Assembly (NCBI GenBank): GCA_963700775.1
Contig: CAVOYU010000008.1
Coordinates: 122,854-186,853, forward strand
Direction of reading: 5' to 3'
DNA: 64,000 nt
Source of the DNA: Thermohalobaculum sp963700775
GTDB lineage: Bacteria; Pseudomonadota; Alphaproteobacteria; Rhodobacterales; Rhodobacteraceae
In this document: one piece after another, positions 17,075 through 25,592 of the stretch
Position numbering within the stretch: the first letter of the stretch is position 1
Layout of the letters: the number at the start of each line of letters is the position of its first letter
The notes under the pieces: model-generated
The model's database searches: none
Seen by the model: the letters and a program-made list of their open reading frames with translations, nothing else
Told to the model about the DNA's origin: nothing
Made by a program: the position numbers and the translations under genes

Positions 17075-18399
17075 TCCACCAGCTTCAGCTTGCCGATCGT
17101 CGAGGCGATCAGCTGGAAGGCCGTGTCGATCTCGATGCCCTCGACGTCGTAGTAATGCCCGGCCGACGAGGCGCATTTGAGCATCTCTTCCTGAGCATCG
17201 GTGGGCGCCTCGAACGAGATGGTGAAGACGGTGACCCCATTGTCCTTCGCCATGTCGCAGAGGGCGTAGAAGTAATCGACGCCATCCTCACGGCTCAGCG
17301 TTTCCTCGCGGCGATGATTGAAGACCAGCACCTCCTCGGTTGCGAGGGCCGGGTCGCCGGGATCCTTCGGGCGGTATTGCTCGGTGACGATACCGTCGGT
17401 CATCAGCACGATGTATTTCTGCGTCTCGGGACTGTCCCAGGCATCCGGGCGGCCAGAGTACTCCCGGGCGACGATGCCGCTATCCGCGAGCTGTGCGACG
17501 AAGGGCTGCGATTCCGGGTCGAGCAGCGCCAGCGCCCACTTCATCGCGTTGTAGGTCCCGGTTCCGTCATGGAGCCGGATGCCATTGATCGCCTGCTTCA
17601 GCGCGTCGGCGTCGTTCGAGAGATAGGTGATCGCGGTGTCGTCGCTCGGGCACCAGCCCCAGTCCATCCAACCGGGGTCGATCTCCCAGTAATGGAAGTT
17701 CGGCACCTGGTCATAGAATGGCGCCGCCGGAAGGTGGGTGTCGGCGAAGTCGTCCGCCTTGAACTCGAGGCAGGACGAGAAACCGTGGCCCCGCCGGCCG
17801 TTCAGCATCGAGAACGCCGCCGGACCCGGATTGACCTGACCTGCAAAGGGAATGAGGTTGATGGTGGTGAGGGCATCCGTGCCGTCTTCGGTGACCTCGT
17901 CGATGAACGCGGTCGCGGCCGGGCGGAGATTGATCAGGCGCTTGTCCCAGCGCATGGTGCCCGAGATGTCGAGCACGAGCGATATCTCGATCGGCTGCCG
18001 CACCTGCTGGGCACCGCTGTGGGCGACCACCGGCAGCGTCGGCAGGCCGACCAGCCGGAAGAATATGGTGTCCATTTCGTAGCGCGCGCTGGCAGCGACG
18101 CTGCGCGCGTTCGATCCGGCGCCGGCCGCGATCGACACGTCGAGTTCGGCGCCAGACAGCGCCCGGTTTCCGAGATAGGAGCGGATGGTGGTCTCGGCAT
18201 CGATCTGCTGGGTGATCGAGGTCGCCGCGAGCACCCCGCGGTCGAGTGCGTCCTGCAGGTCCGAGCGCTCGGATTCGTGCCGGGCCAGATCCAGGGCGAT
18301 GCCAGAACTGACCAGTATCCCGATCAGCAGAACGAGCATGAGCGGAGTCATCGCCCCGTCCTCGTTCCGCAGATAACTCTCCCTGAAGCAAGACATCAT
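17071..18399 (-). CDS. TadG-like protein with VWA domain
   Basis: A 442-residue protein. The N-terminus (YLRNEDGAMTPLMLVLLIGILV) is a TadG/Flp-type membrane anchor. A von Willebrand factor A domain follows, with the MIDAS motif DISGTMRWDK near residue 150, a conserved Thr in NAMKWAL and the Asp in VLMTDGIV. It is expected to sit in the inner membrane with the VWA domain outside. It heads the three-gene unit; the stop overlaps the next start. No Tad ATPase, secretin or prepilin peptidase is nearby. Confidence 0.82.
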   Translation of the reverse strand: MMSCFRESYLRNEDGAMTPLMLVLLIGILVSSGIALDLARHESERSDLQDALDRGVLAATSITQQIDAETTIRSYLGNRALSGAELDVSIAAGAGSNARSVAASARYEMDTIFFRLVGLPTLPVVAHSGAQQVRQPIEISLVLDISGTMRWDKRLINLRPAATAFIDEVTEDGTDALTTINLIPFAGQVNPGPAAFSMLNGRRGHGFSSCLEFKADDFADTHLPAAPFYDQVPNFHYWEIDPGWMDWGWCPSDDTAITYLSNDADALKQAINGIRLHDGTGTYNAMKWALALLDPESQPFVAQLADSGIVAREYSGRPDAWDSPETQKYIVLMTDGIVTEQYRPKDPGDPALATEEVLVFNHRREETLSREDGVDYFYALCDMAKDNGVTVFTISFEAPTDAQEEMLKCASSAGHYYDVEGIEIDTAFQLIASTIGKLKLVE

Positions 18400-18783
18400 A
18401 GATCACCCGCAACTTACTGCACGTCATCCGAAATCTTGCCTGTGTGTTTTCTTTTAGGGATGAGCCAGCACCCGGCGGTTGTCAACCATAGGGAGAGTGC
18501 GAAACGCCGGACTCGCCTGCCTGCAAATAGTGCCGTGAAATACCCCCGAGGCGATCCGGTAAGGTTTTGTTAACTGATTCCAGAGAGTTGCCGATCACAA
18601 CTTTGTCAGCACCTGCGGAATCGCCCGCAACCAATGAAAAAAAATTTCCTTCGCATTATTGGCGACTAGGTGCCGGACTCGTGGTCCGGCGAGTAATTCG
18701 AAGCGCCCGGCGATTCGTTCTTCGGTCGATCCGGAAGGAGTACTGCCGCCGCGCGGGGCGGGCCGCCGCTCCCGGTCCGGTCG
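18400..18783. promoter_or_regulatory. Intergenic control region of the TadG/TadE-like unit
   Basis: A 384-bp gap separates the TadG-like start from the RimK-type stop. It is noticeably richer in A/T than flanking genes (for example runs of A near 18636-18645 and TGTGTGTTTTCTTTT near 18443). On the minus strand a GTTAACAAAACCTTACC word near 18559-18575 resembles a promoter element. No gene is supportable here; the open frames show no coding bias. The promoter itself is inferred from position and composition only. Confidence 0.4.
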
Positions 18784-20253
18784 CTATCGCGCCAGCCGGT
18801 CGGTGAACCAGCGGGTCAGCCGCATCCAGATCTCCGCCCCGCCCTTGGCGTCCTCGACCCCGTGGTCGAGGTTCGGGTTGTCGTTGATCTCGATGACGGT
18901 CGGCCCGCCGTCGGTCTCCTTCAGGTCGACCCCGTAGAGCCCGTCGCCGATCAGCGCCGCCGCGCGGACCGCGACATCGACGATGTCCGCCGGCGCGTCC
19001 TCCAGCGCGAAGGTGGCGAAGCCGCCCTCGTCGGCCGAGCCGTCCGCCTTGTGGCGCACGATCTGCCAGTGGCCCCGCGCCATCCGGTACTGGCAGGCGA
19101 ACAGTGGCTGGCCGTCCAGTACGCCGATCCGCCAGTCGAATTTGGTCGGCACGAACTTCTGGGCCAGCAGCAGTTCGCTCTCCTTGAAGAAGGCTGCCGT
19201 CAGCTCCTTCAGCGCGTCCAGCGTCTCGGCCTTGCGCACGCCCCGCCCGAAGGACCCGTCCGGAATCTTCACCACCACGGGAAGGCCCAACCGGTCGCAC
19301 ACCTCCTCCAGCTTGCCGTTCGACCGCATCACCATGGTTTCCGGCGTCGGAAGCCCGGCCTGGCTCAGCCGTTCCCACAGATAGACCTTGTTGGTGCAGC
19401 GGATCATCGAGATCGGGTCGTCGATCACCGGCATCGCCTCGGCCCGCGCCCGCTCGGCGAAGCGGTAGGTGTGGTTGCGGATCGAGGTGGTCTCGCGGAT
19501 GAACAGGGCGTCGAACTCCGCCAGCCGCGACAGGTCGCGCTTGCGGATCGGCTCGACCTCGACGCCCATCTTCTCGGCGTGCCGCGCCCAGTGCTTGAGG
19601 GATTCCTGGCTCGAGGGCGGCAGCTGCTCGTTCGGGTCGTTGAGCACCCCGATCGAGTAGCGCGCCGGCACGCGGGGCTTGGCCGAGCGCCATGCGCGGC
19701 TGGTGTGCTCCTCGAGCGTTCCGGCGAAGAAGGCGGCCTCGGCCTCGTTCAGCTTCGTGGGCGACCGGAGCTGGATGCGGTTGATCTTGGTCCAGGGCCC
19801 GCCGGTGCCCTCGGCGGTCGCCATGCCGGCCACGATGGCTGGGGCCCGGTACCAGTCGAACAGCAGCCGCCCGAATCCGGGGCAGGCCGGGTTGTCGGCC
19901 TTGCCGAAGCAGACCAGGATCCGCTCGGGCCTCGGTCCCTCGGCTTTGGCGAGCTCGCGGTTCAGCACGTCCTCGAGTTCCGGCACCGACCGTTCCCAGC
20001 CCTCGCGGGCCGCAAGATCGAGGATCGTCTCGACGCTCGGCATGATCCGGTGGCCGCGCGCCTCGGCCAGCAGCGAGGCGTAGTAGCCGGCGCTCTGGTA
20101 GTCGTAGCTTCGCGCCAGGTTGATGACCTTGAAGGTCTCCTTCAGGAACACGCCCGGCTTCGATATGTAGTCGCGCACCGTCGACATCCGGTAGGGCGCC
20201 CCCAGTTCCTCCAGGTCGCTGAGATCGTCCGCCAGCAAGAGCCACCCGCTCAT
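18784..20253 (-). CDS. RimK-type ATP-grasp ligase with N-terminal RLAN-like domain
   Basis: A 489-residue ligase. Roughly residues 1-210 match the RimK-like ATP-grasp N-terminal domain (STVRDYISKPGVFLKETFKV, SAGYYASLLAEARGHRIMPS); the ATP-grasp follows (IRETTSIRNHTYRFAERA, TNKVYLWERL, VVVKIPDGSFGRGV) and ends with the metal-binding VIEINDNPNLDHGVED. ATP-grasp ligases of this kind join a carboxylate to an amine, often amino acids to a peptide or protein end. The start at 20253 follows AAGGAGGAACG and overlaps the stop of the GNAT-C39 gene, so the two are coupled and likely act on one substrate. It is not the ribosomal S6-modifying RimK by architecture. Confidence 0.88.
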   Translation of the reverse strand: MSGWLLLADDLSDLEELGAPYRMSTVRDYISKPGVFLKETFKVINLARSYDYQSAGYYASLLAEARGHRIMPSVETILDLAAREGWERSVPELEDVLNRELAKAEGPRPERILVCFGKADNPACPGFGRLLFDWYRAPAIVAGMATAEGTGGPWTKINRIQLRSPTKLNEAEAAFFAGTLEEHTSRAWRSAKPRVPARYSIGVLNDPNEQLPPSSQESLKHWARHAEKMGVEVEPIRKRDLSRLAEFDALFIRETTSIRNHTYRFAERARAEAMPVIDDPISMIRCTNKVYLWERLSQAGLPTPETMVMRSNGKLEEVCDRLGLPVVVKIPDGSFGRGVRKAETLDALKELTAAFFKESELLLAQKFVPTKFDWRIGVLDGQPLFACQYRMARGHWQIVRHKADGSADEGGFATFALEDAPADIVDVAVRAAALIGDGLYGVDLKETDGGPTVIEINDNPNLDHGVEDAKGGAEIWMRLTRWFTDRLAR

Positions 20254-21410
20254 CGTTCCTCCTTCTGCTCGGGCGGGATCACGACCGCCGCGCGCAGCCG
20301 CGTCGCCCCCCAGCGCCACATCCGCTCCAGTTCGAAGAACGGCGCCGGGATGTCGGCAGCGTCGGTCTCGCTTTCATGCGCCTCGTCCTCGACCCAGGGG
20401 TCGTGGACGAAAATGTGATGTGCGTCGGCGCCGTGCGCCAGCACCCAGTGGGGCACCCGCTTGTCGAACATCCGGCTGCCCGAGACCAGCAGCAGCGCCA
20501 GCGCGCCGGCGCGCAGCCGCTCGGCCAGCTCCCAGACCTCCAGCCGGCGCAGATGCACCGGAATGCCGAGATCCGACGCCTGCTGGCGGAAGTCCTCCTG
20601 CGCCAGCTCCATCACCTTGCGTTTCTCGGCGTTGCGCACGGTCTGCAGCATCAGCGAACCCGGCTCGGTCACGTAGACCTCGGCGGGCAGCCCTTCCTTG
20701 GCCAGCGCCACGGCAAGACCGAAGGGCTCGCAGCCGCCGAGGCCCGAGGTCATGAACACCGTGGTCGCCCGTCGCCACAGCCTGACCTCCACCGTCGAGG
20801 TCATCGGGTAGCCCGGCCGGCGGGCGGCCAGCGCCATCATCAGGCAGGCGGGGCCGCAGGTGAAATCGGTGGTCTGCTGGTAATAGGGCGCGGTCGCCTG
20901 GTGGGTGAAGTCGCGAAGCCGTCTCTCCATCCGCACCGCATCCTCGCCGTCCTCGTAGTAGTGCGGCAAGCGGGCGACCTCGCGGTAGCCCGCAGTCCGG
21001 TAAAGCGCCTTCGCCGCCTTGTTGCCGGACCCGACCTCGAGCCTCAGCACCGCCCGGTCGGCGGCATAGGCCGCCGCCTCGGCATCCGCCAGCAGCGCCG
21101 CGCCGAGGCCGCGGCGCTTGTATCCGCGCGCCACGGCCAGCGAGTAGAGCCGCGCCGCGGCGGTGCCATGCCGGGACAGGACCAGATGATAGCCCGCGAT
21201 CTTCCCGCCGATCTCCGCCACCCGCAGAATCGCCCTAGGCGAGACGATGAAGTCGCGGAAGCTGCGCCGGCTGATCCGGTCGGTGGTGAAGGCGGCATCC
21301 TCGATCGCCGTCAGCTCGGGCAGGTCGCGGAGCTCGGCATCACGCATGAGCGCCGGGTCCGAGGCGTTTGCGGCCGGATCTGCTGGCGGTGCCTGGTTCT
21401 TGGCGGTCAT
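20250..21410 (-). CDS. GNAT acetyltransferase-peptidase C39-like fusion
   Basis: A 386-residue two-domain protein. Residues about 22-165 form a GNAT domain with the acetyl-CoA loop RGYKRRGLGAALL and LYRTAGYREV. Residues about 175-386 form a papain-like C39 domain with the catalytic Cys in DFTCGPACL (C185), a His in VPHWVLAHG and Asp in FVHDPW. No membrane segment or signal peptide is seen, so unlike bacteriocin C39 transporters it should be cytoplasmic. The stop overlaps the ligase start (ATGA). This pairing is known from comparative genomics of amidoligase systems and predicts synthesis, acetylation and trimming of a peptide; the product is unknown. Confidence 0.88.
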   Translation of the reverse strand: MTAKNQAPPADPAANASDPALMRDAELRDLPELTAIEDAAFTTDRISRRSFRDFIVSPRAILRVAEIGGKIAGYHLVLSRHGTAAARLYSLAVARGYKRRGLGAALLADAEAAAYAADRAVLRLEVGSGNKAAKALYRTAGYREVARLPHYYEDGEDAVRMERRLRDFTHQATAPYYQQTTDFTCGPACLMMALAARRPGYPMTSTVEVRLWRRATTVFMTSGLGGCEPFGLAVALAKEGLPAEVYVTEPGSLMLQTVRNAEKRKVMELAQEDFRQQASDLGIPVHLRRLEVWELAERLRAGALALLLVSGSRMFDKRVPHWVLAHGADAHHIFVHDPWVEDEAHESETDAADIPAPFFELERMWRWGATRLRAAVVIPPEQKEER

Positions 21411-21589
21411 TTCGAGGGGCCTGCCGGTGCCGTCTGATTCGCGCCTGCCGCGCGTTCTGCTCCCCGCCCTTTTGCCGGATCGGCCGATGGCGATCAAAGG
21501 GAATGATGCGCGCGGGCGATCTGCCCGATTTCGGTTTCCGTTCGCCGGCGGATTGGGCAGAGTGGGCGGAAGCCAGGCAGGGAGGCCCC

Positions 21590-22558
21590 ATGATTCCGGT
21601 GATCGAGGTCCAGGATGTGCTCGCCGGCCGCGCCGACGCGGCGCTGATCGAGGGCGGCACGCGATCGGGATTCCTGACTCTCGCGGGCGTCGACCGGGCG
21701 CTGAACCTGGCCGGGGCGCGGGCGCGCATGCTCGGCTTCTTCGCCGGGCCCGAGGCGGCGAAGAACGAGACCCTGCGCAACAAGTACGACCCCTCGCGCC
21801 CCAACGTGTATCGCGGCTTCTTTCCCTGCGAGCCGGACAAGGGCGCGCTGATCGAGGGCGTCGATCTCGGCCCCGACATCGCCGACCCGGCGCGCTGCGG
21901 CGACGGCTCGGACCCGCTGACCGAGCCGACGCCGCTGCCGGCGCTGCCCGGATGGCGCGAGGCCACGGCGCAGTACTACACCGCGCTCGAGGGGCTGGGC
22001 CGGGCGCTGGTGGCCGGGCTGGTGCGCGGCCTCGGCGCCGATCCGGACCAGGCGGTCGGGCTGTTCGACCGTTCGATCTCGACGCTCCGGATGCTGCACT
22101 ACCCGGCGCGTCCGGCTGCGTCGATGCCGGACGACCGCAGGCTGGACACTCCGTCCGGCCCGCGCTGGGTGATGACCAAGCCGCATACGGATTCAGGGTT
22201 CGTGACGCTGCTCTGGCAGGACGGTGCCGGCGGGCTCCAGGCCCAGGCGCCGGACGGGTCGTGGCTCGACGTGCCCCCGGCCGAGGGCGGGCTGGTGGTC
22301 AATTTCGGCCAGATGCTGAACGACTGGACCGGCGGGCGCATCCGCGCCACTCCGCACCGGGTGCTGGGCGGGTTGGCCGAGCGCTTCTCGGTTCCGTTCT
22401 TCTTCGAGCCCGCGGTCGACGCGGTGATCGCGCCGTTGTTCCCGGCGGAGGGCGGCGAGGGTTTCGTCTATGGCGATTTCCTGTGGTCGCGCATGGTGCA
22501 TTTCACCAATTTCCACGGTGTGGTCCGGAAGCCCGCGGAGGCGCTCAAGGCGGGGTGA
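21590..22558 (+). CDS. 2-oxoglutarate/Fe(II) oxygenase (isopenicillin N synthase-like)
   Basis: A 322-residue non-haem iron oxygenase. The start at 21590 (MIPVIEVQDV) follows GGGAGG. The C-terminal jelly roll carries the iron ligands His and Asp in KPHTDSGFVTLLWQD and the distal His in RATPHRVL, with the 2-oxoglutarate-binding Arg-x-Ser in AERFSVPFFFEP. The N-terminal part (VYRGFFPCEPDKGA) is typical of the family. The substrate cannot be inferred. It is divergent from the GNAT-C39/RimK pair with a 179-bp gap, so a joint role is possible but unproven. Confidence 0.87.
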   Translation: MIPVIEVQDVLAGRADAALIEGGTRSGFLTLAGVDRALNLAGARARMLGFFAGPEAAKNETLRNKYDPSRPNVYRGFFPCEPDKGALIEGVDLGPDIADPARCGDGSDPLTEPTPLPALPGWREATAQYYTALEGLGRALVAGLVRGLGADPDQAVGLFDRSISTLRMLHYPARPAASMPDDRRLDTPSGPRWVMTKPHTDSGFVTLLWQDGAGGLQAQAPDGSWLDVPPAEGGLVVNFGQMLNDWTGGRIRATPHRVLGGLAERFSVPFFFEPAVDAVIAPLFPAEGGEGFVYGDFLWSRMVHFTNFHGVVRKPAEALKAG

Positions 22559-22724
22559 CGTACCGCGGCCCGCGGTTTCGCGTGGCTTCACGTCAGGCGT
22601 TCATGCGGCCGTGCCGTCACCGGCTTGATGCCGATCCAGGGAGCAGGCGGGTCGCCGCGACGCCGGGAACGGCCTATGTTGTCCCCCGAGCGGACGCGAT
22701 CCACGCACCAGCAAGGAGCAGCAC

Positions 22725-23282
22725 ATGGCCGTCGAAACCCCGATCTGCGACTTCGGCTGGAGGGCCCCGGACTTCACCCTGCCGGCCACCGACGGCAAGA
22801 CCTATGCGCTGGACGACATCCGCGGGCCCAAGGGCACGCTGATCATGTTCATCTGCAACCACTGTCCCTATGTGAAGTCTGTCGCCGACCGGATGGTGCG
22901 CGACGCGAAGGCGCTGCAGGCGCTGGGCATCGGCGTCGCCGCGATCTGCTCGAACGACGCCTCCACCTACCCCGAGGACAGTTTCGATCGGATGGGTGAC
23001 TTCGCCCGCGCCCACGGATTCACCTTCCCCTATCTGCACGACGAGAGCCAGGCGGTGGCCCGGGCCTATGACGCGGTCTGCACACCCGACTTCTTCGGCT
23101 TCGACGCCGGGCTGGGGCTCCAGTACCGGGGCCGGCTCGACGAGTCCGGCCGCCATCCGGCGGCGCCGGACGCACGGCGCGAGTTGTACGAGGCAATGGC
23201 CCGGGTCGCCGCCACCGGCCGCGGGCCGGACGACCAGACGCCGTCGATGGGCTGCTCGATCAAGTGGAAGCGGGCCGCCTGA
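22725..23282 (+). CDS. Thioredoxin-fold redoxin (AhpC/TSA-like)
   Basis: A 185-residue thioredoxin-fold protein. It starts APDFTLPATDGKTYALDDIRG, as peroxiredoxin-like proteins do, and has a CNHCPYVK active site (C44 and C47). CxxC in this place with the Pro-Tyr-Val-Lys extension marks a widespread bacterial subgroup that is neither a classical thioredoxin nor a typical peroxiredoxin. A strong AAGGAGCAGCAC precedes the ATG. No signal peptide is present. It ends 24 bp before the convergent amtB gene. Confidence 0.87.
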   Translation: MAVETPICDFGWRAPDFTLPATDGKTYALDDIRGPKGTLIMFICNHCPYVKSVADRMVRDAKALQALGIGVAAICSNDASTYPEDSFDRMGDFARAHGFTFPYLHDESQAVARAYDAVCTPDFFGFDAGLGLQYRGRLDESGRHPAAPDARRELYEAMARVAATGRGPDDQTPSMGCSIKWKRAA

Positions 23283-23306
23283 TCGCGGCGGCCCGTCCGA
23301 CGCGAT

Positions 23307-24506
23307 TCACGAGGTGAGGTCGTAGGCCCGCTCGCCATGGGACGTGATGTCGAGCCCGTCGAATTCCTCCTCCTGCGGGACCCGGATCGGGTAGACGAGC
23401 GCCGTCAGCTTCACCAGCGCGAAGGTCACGGCCAGGGTGAAGGCGCCGACCGCCGCCAGGGCGACAAGCTGCGTCGGCAGCCCCTGGCCGTCGCCGAGCT
23501 CGCCCACCGCCAGCGCCGGCGCCATGATGGTGCCGAAGATGCCGCCGACGCCATGCACCGCGAAGACGTCGAGCGTGTCGTCGATCCGGAACCTCTCCTT
23601 CACCAGCCCGACCGCGAGCTGGCAGAGCACCCCGGCGGCGGCGCCGATGATCAGCGCGCCCACGGGTCCGACGAAGCCCGAGGCGGGCGTGATCGAGGCC
23701 AGACCGGCGATGGTGCCGGTCACCATGCCGACCATCGAGGCCTTGCCGTGCTTGAACCGCTCCCACAGCGCCCAGGTCAGCGAGGCGGTGGCGGCCGAGA
23801 TATGGGTCACCACCAGCGCCATCGCCGCGCCGCCGTCGGCGGCGAGCTGAGAGCCGGCGTTGAAGCCGAACCAGCCCACCCACAGCATCGAGGCGCCGAT
23901 CATCACCATGCCGGGGTTGTGCGGCGGCGTCAGGTCATGCTTGGCGAAGCCGCGCCGTCCGCCGAGGCAGATCGCGACCACCAGCGCGGCGAGGCCGGCG
24001 GTCTCGTGCACCACGATACCGCCGGCGAAGTCCATCACCCCCATCGCGGCCAGCCAGCCGCCGCCCCAGACCCAGTGCGCCACCGGGGCGTAGCAGACCA
24101 GCATCCACAGGCCGGAGAACAGCATCACGAAGCCGTAGCTGATGCGCTCGACATAGGCGCCGACGATGAGCGCCGGGGTGATGATGGCGAAGGTCATCTG
24201 GAAGGCGAAGAACAGCACCTCGGGCAGGGTGCCCGCCAGGGTGTCCGGCCCGATCCCGGCCAGGAACATCTTGCCGAGCCCGCCCCAGACCGCGTTGCCG
24301 CCGCCGCCGTCGCCGAAGGCGATCGAGTAGCCCGCCACCAGCCACAGCACCGACATCAGCGCCGCGATCGAGACGCACTGCATCAGCACGCTGAGAACGT
24401 TGCGCGCCCGGACCAGCCCGCCATAGAACATGGCGAGCCCCGGCAACGTCATGAACAGGACCAGCGCCGTGGCGACGATGATCCACGCGGTGTCCGCCTG
24501 GTTCAT
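23307..24506 (-). CDS. amtB: Ammonium transporter
   Basis: A 399-residue Amt/Rh-family channel with about eleven membrane helices. Characteristic segments are FYGGLVRARNVLSVLMQC near the N-terminus, WVWGGGWL, GFAKHDLTPPHNPGMVMIG, MLWVGWFGFNAGSQL, and AVHGVGGIFGTIM. The conserved pore histidines appear in DLTPPH-adjacent and DVFAVHGVGG positions of the usual fold. It carries NH4+/NH3 across the inner membrane when nitrogen is scarce. glnK, which usually precedes amtB, is absent here. A perfect palindrome lies upstream (24559-24578). Confidence 0.94.
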   Translation of the reverse strand: MNQADTAWIIVATALVLFMTLPGLAMFYGGLVRARNVLSVLMQCVSIAALMSVLWLVAGYSIAFGDGGGGNAVWGGLGKMFLAGIGPDTLAGTLPEVLFFAFQMTFAIITPALIVGAYVERISYGFVMLFSGLWMLVCYAPVAHWVWGGGWLAAMGVMDFAGGIVVHETAGLAALVVAICLGGRRGFAKHDLTPPHNPGMVMIGASMLWVGWFGFNAGSQLAADGGAAMALVVTHISAATASLTWALWERFKHGKASMVGMVTGTIAGLASITPASGFVGPVGALIIGAAAGVLCQLAVGLVKERFRIDDTLDVFAVHGVGGIFGTIMAPALAVGELGDGQGLPTQLVALAAVGAFTLAVTFALVKLTALVYPIRVPQEEEFDGLDITSHGERAYDLTS

Positions 24507-24558
24507 TCCGATATCCCCCGATTTCCCGGCCGTTGCCCGGCCATTGACGCCGGTATAG

Positions 24559-24578
24559 GCAGCGCCGCGCGGCGCTGC
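24559..24578. promoter_or_regulatory. Perfect 20-bp palindrome upstream of amtB
   Basis: Bases 24559-24578 (two GCAGCGCCGC half-sites, inverted) equal their own reverse complement. The site lies about 53 bp upstream of the amtB start on its 5' side. It could be an operator or a leader hairpin; on the plus strand it is followed by AAAAGC. I looked for a sigma-54 promoter (GG-N10-GC) overlapping it and did not find one with correct spacing. Confidence 0.4.
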
Positions 24579-24811
24579 AAAAGCAGACTGCCCCGGATCA
24601 TGCAGAATGTTCGGGAGTGCCTAATTCGTAGTCATTTTCGATGCCACCTGCACGGAATCCGATCAGATGACGCGCTCTGCGGCCGGCATCGCGATTCGCT
24701 CCGCGGGCGCCGAATGCCGGGGGTGCGGCACCATGACCCGGCTCGGCGCTTGATGGCTGGGCGCCTCTCTTGCAGCATCGGGAGTCATCCGGAACCATGG
24801 GAGGGAACCGC

Positions 24812-25588
24812 ATGTCTACCGCAGTGCAGAGCGCACCGATGCCGCGGGCGAAGCGTCTCGACCGGGACGACATCCTCAGCGCCCTGAAGGCAGGCGCCGC
24901 CGACTTCCGCCGCGCCCCGGCCTTCGGCCTGTTCTTCGGCGGCGTCTTCACGGTGATCGGAATCGTCATCTTCCTGCAACTCGTGGTCTGGCAGTCGAGC
25001 TACTGGGTGCTGCCGATCGCCGCCGGCTTCCCGCTGGTGGGGCCGTTCCTCGCGGTCGGGCTCTACGAGGTCAGCCGCCGGCTCGAGACCGGCGCGCCGC
25101 TCGACTGGGCTGCGATCATCCGGGCGCCGATCGGCGCCGGCTCGCGGCAGGTACCGTCCATGGCCTTCGTGGCGCTGTTCTTCTACCTGGTCTGGGTCTA
25201 CATGGCCCACCTGATCTTCGCGCTGTCGTTCGGCTTGAAGCCGCTCACCAATGTCACCTCCTCGCCGGCGCTGCTGCTGAGCCCGGAGGGCATCTTCATG
25301 CTGTTCGCCGGAACCCTTGTCGGCGGCGGGCTGGCGCTGCTGCTGTTCACGGTCTCGGTGTTCTCGATCCCGATGCTACTCGACCGCGACATCGACGTCG
25401 TCACCGCCATGGTCGCCAGCGCCCGGGCGGTGCTGGAGAACAAGGGTCCGATGATCTTCTGGGGGCTGATCGTCGCCGCGGCCAGCGTGGCGGCGATGCT
25501 GCCGCTGTTCCTCGGCATGCTGGTGGTCTTTCCGGTGCTGGGCCACGCGTCGTGGCATCTCTACCGGAGGGCGTTCGGAGCGGGCTGA
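24812..25588 (+). CDS. DUF2189 integral membrane protein
   Basis: A 258-residue protein with about six hydrophobic segments, matching DUF2189. The start at 24812 (MSTAVQSAPMPRAKRLDRDD) follows GGGAGGGA. A cytosolic N-terminal stretch (DILSALKAGAADFRRAPAFG) is followed by helices FFGGVFTVIGIVIFL, WVLPIAAGFPLVGPFLAVGLYEVSRRL, FVALFFYLVWVYMAHLIF, and others. The segment RDIDVVTAMVASARAVLENKGPM is a family hallmark. Function is unknown. It faces the cyclase-TPR gene with a 4-bp gap. Confidence 0.85.
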   Translation: MSTAVQSAPMPRAKRLDRDDILSALKAGAADFRRAPAFGLFFGGVFTVIGIVIFLQLVVWQSSYWVLPIAAGFPLVGPFLAVGLYEVSRRLETGAPLDWAAIIRAPIGAGSRQVPSMAFVALFFYLVWVYMAHLIFALSFGLKPLTNVTSSPALLLSPEGIFMLFAGTLVGGGLALLLFTVSVFSIPMLLDRDIDVVTAMVASARAVLENKGPMIFWGLIVAAASVAAMLPLFLGMLVVFPVLGHASWHLYRRAFGAG

Positions 25589-25592
25589 CCCG

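Noticed and set aside
24507..24620. Sigma-54 promoter upstream of amtB
   Set aside because: A GGCAGTCTGCTTTTGCA stretch looks similar, but the distance between GG and GC is not the required ten bases.
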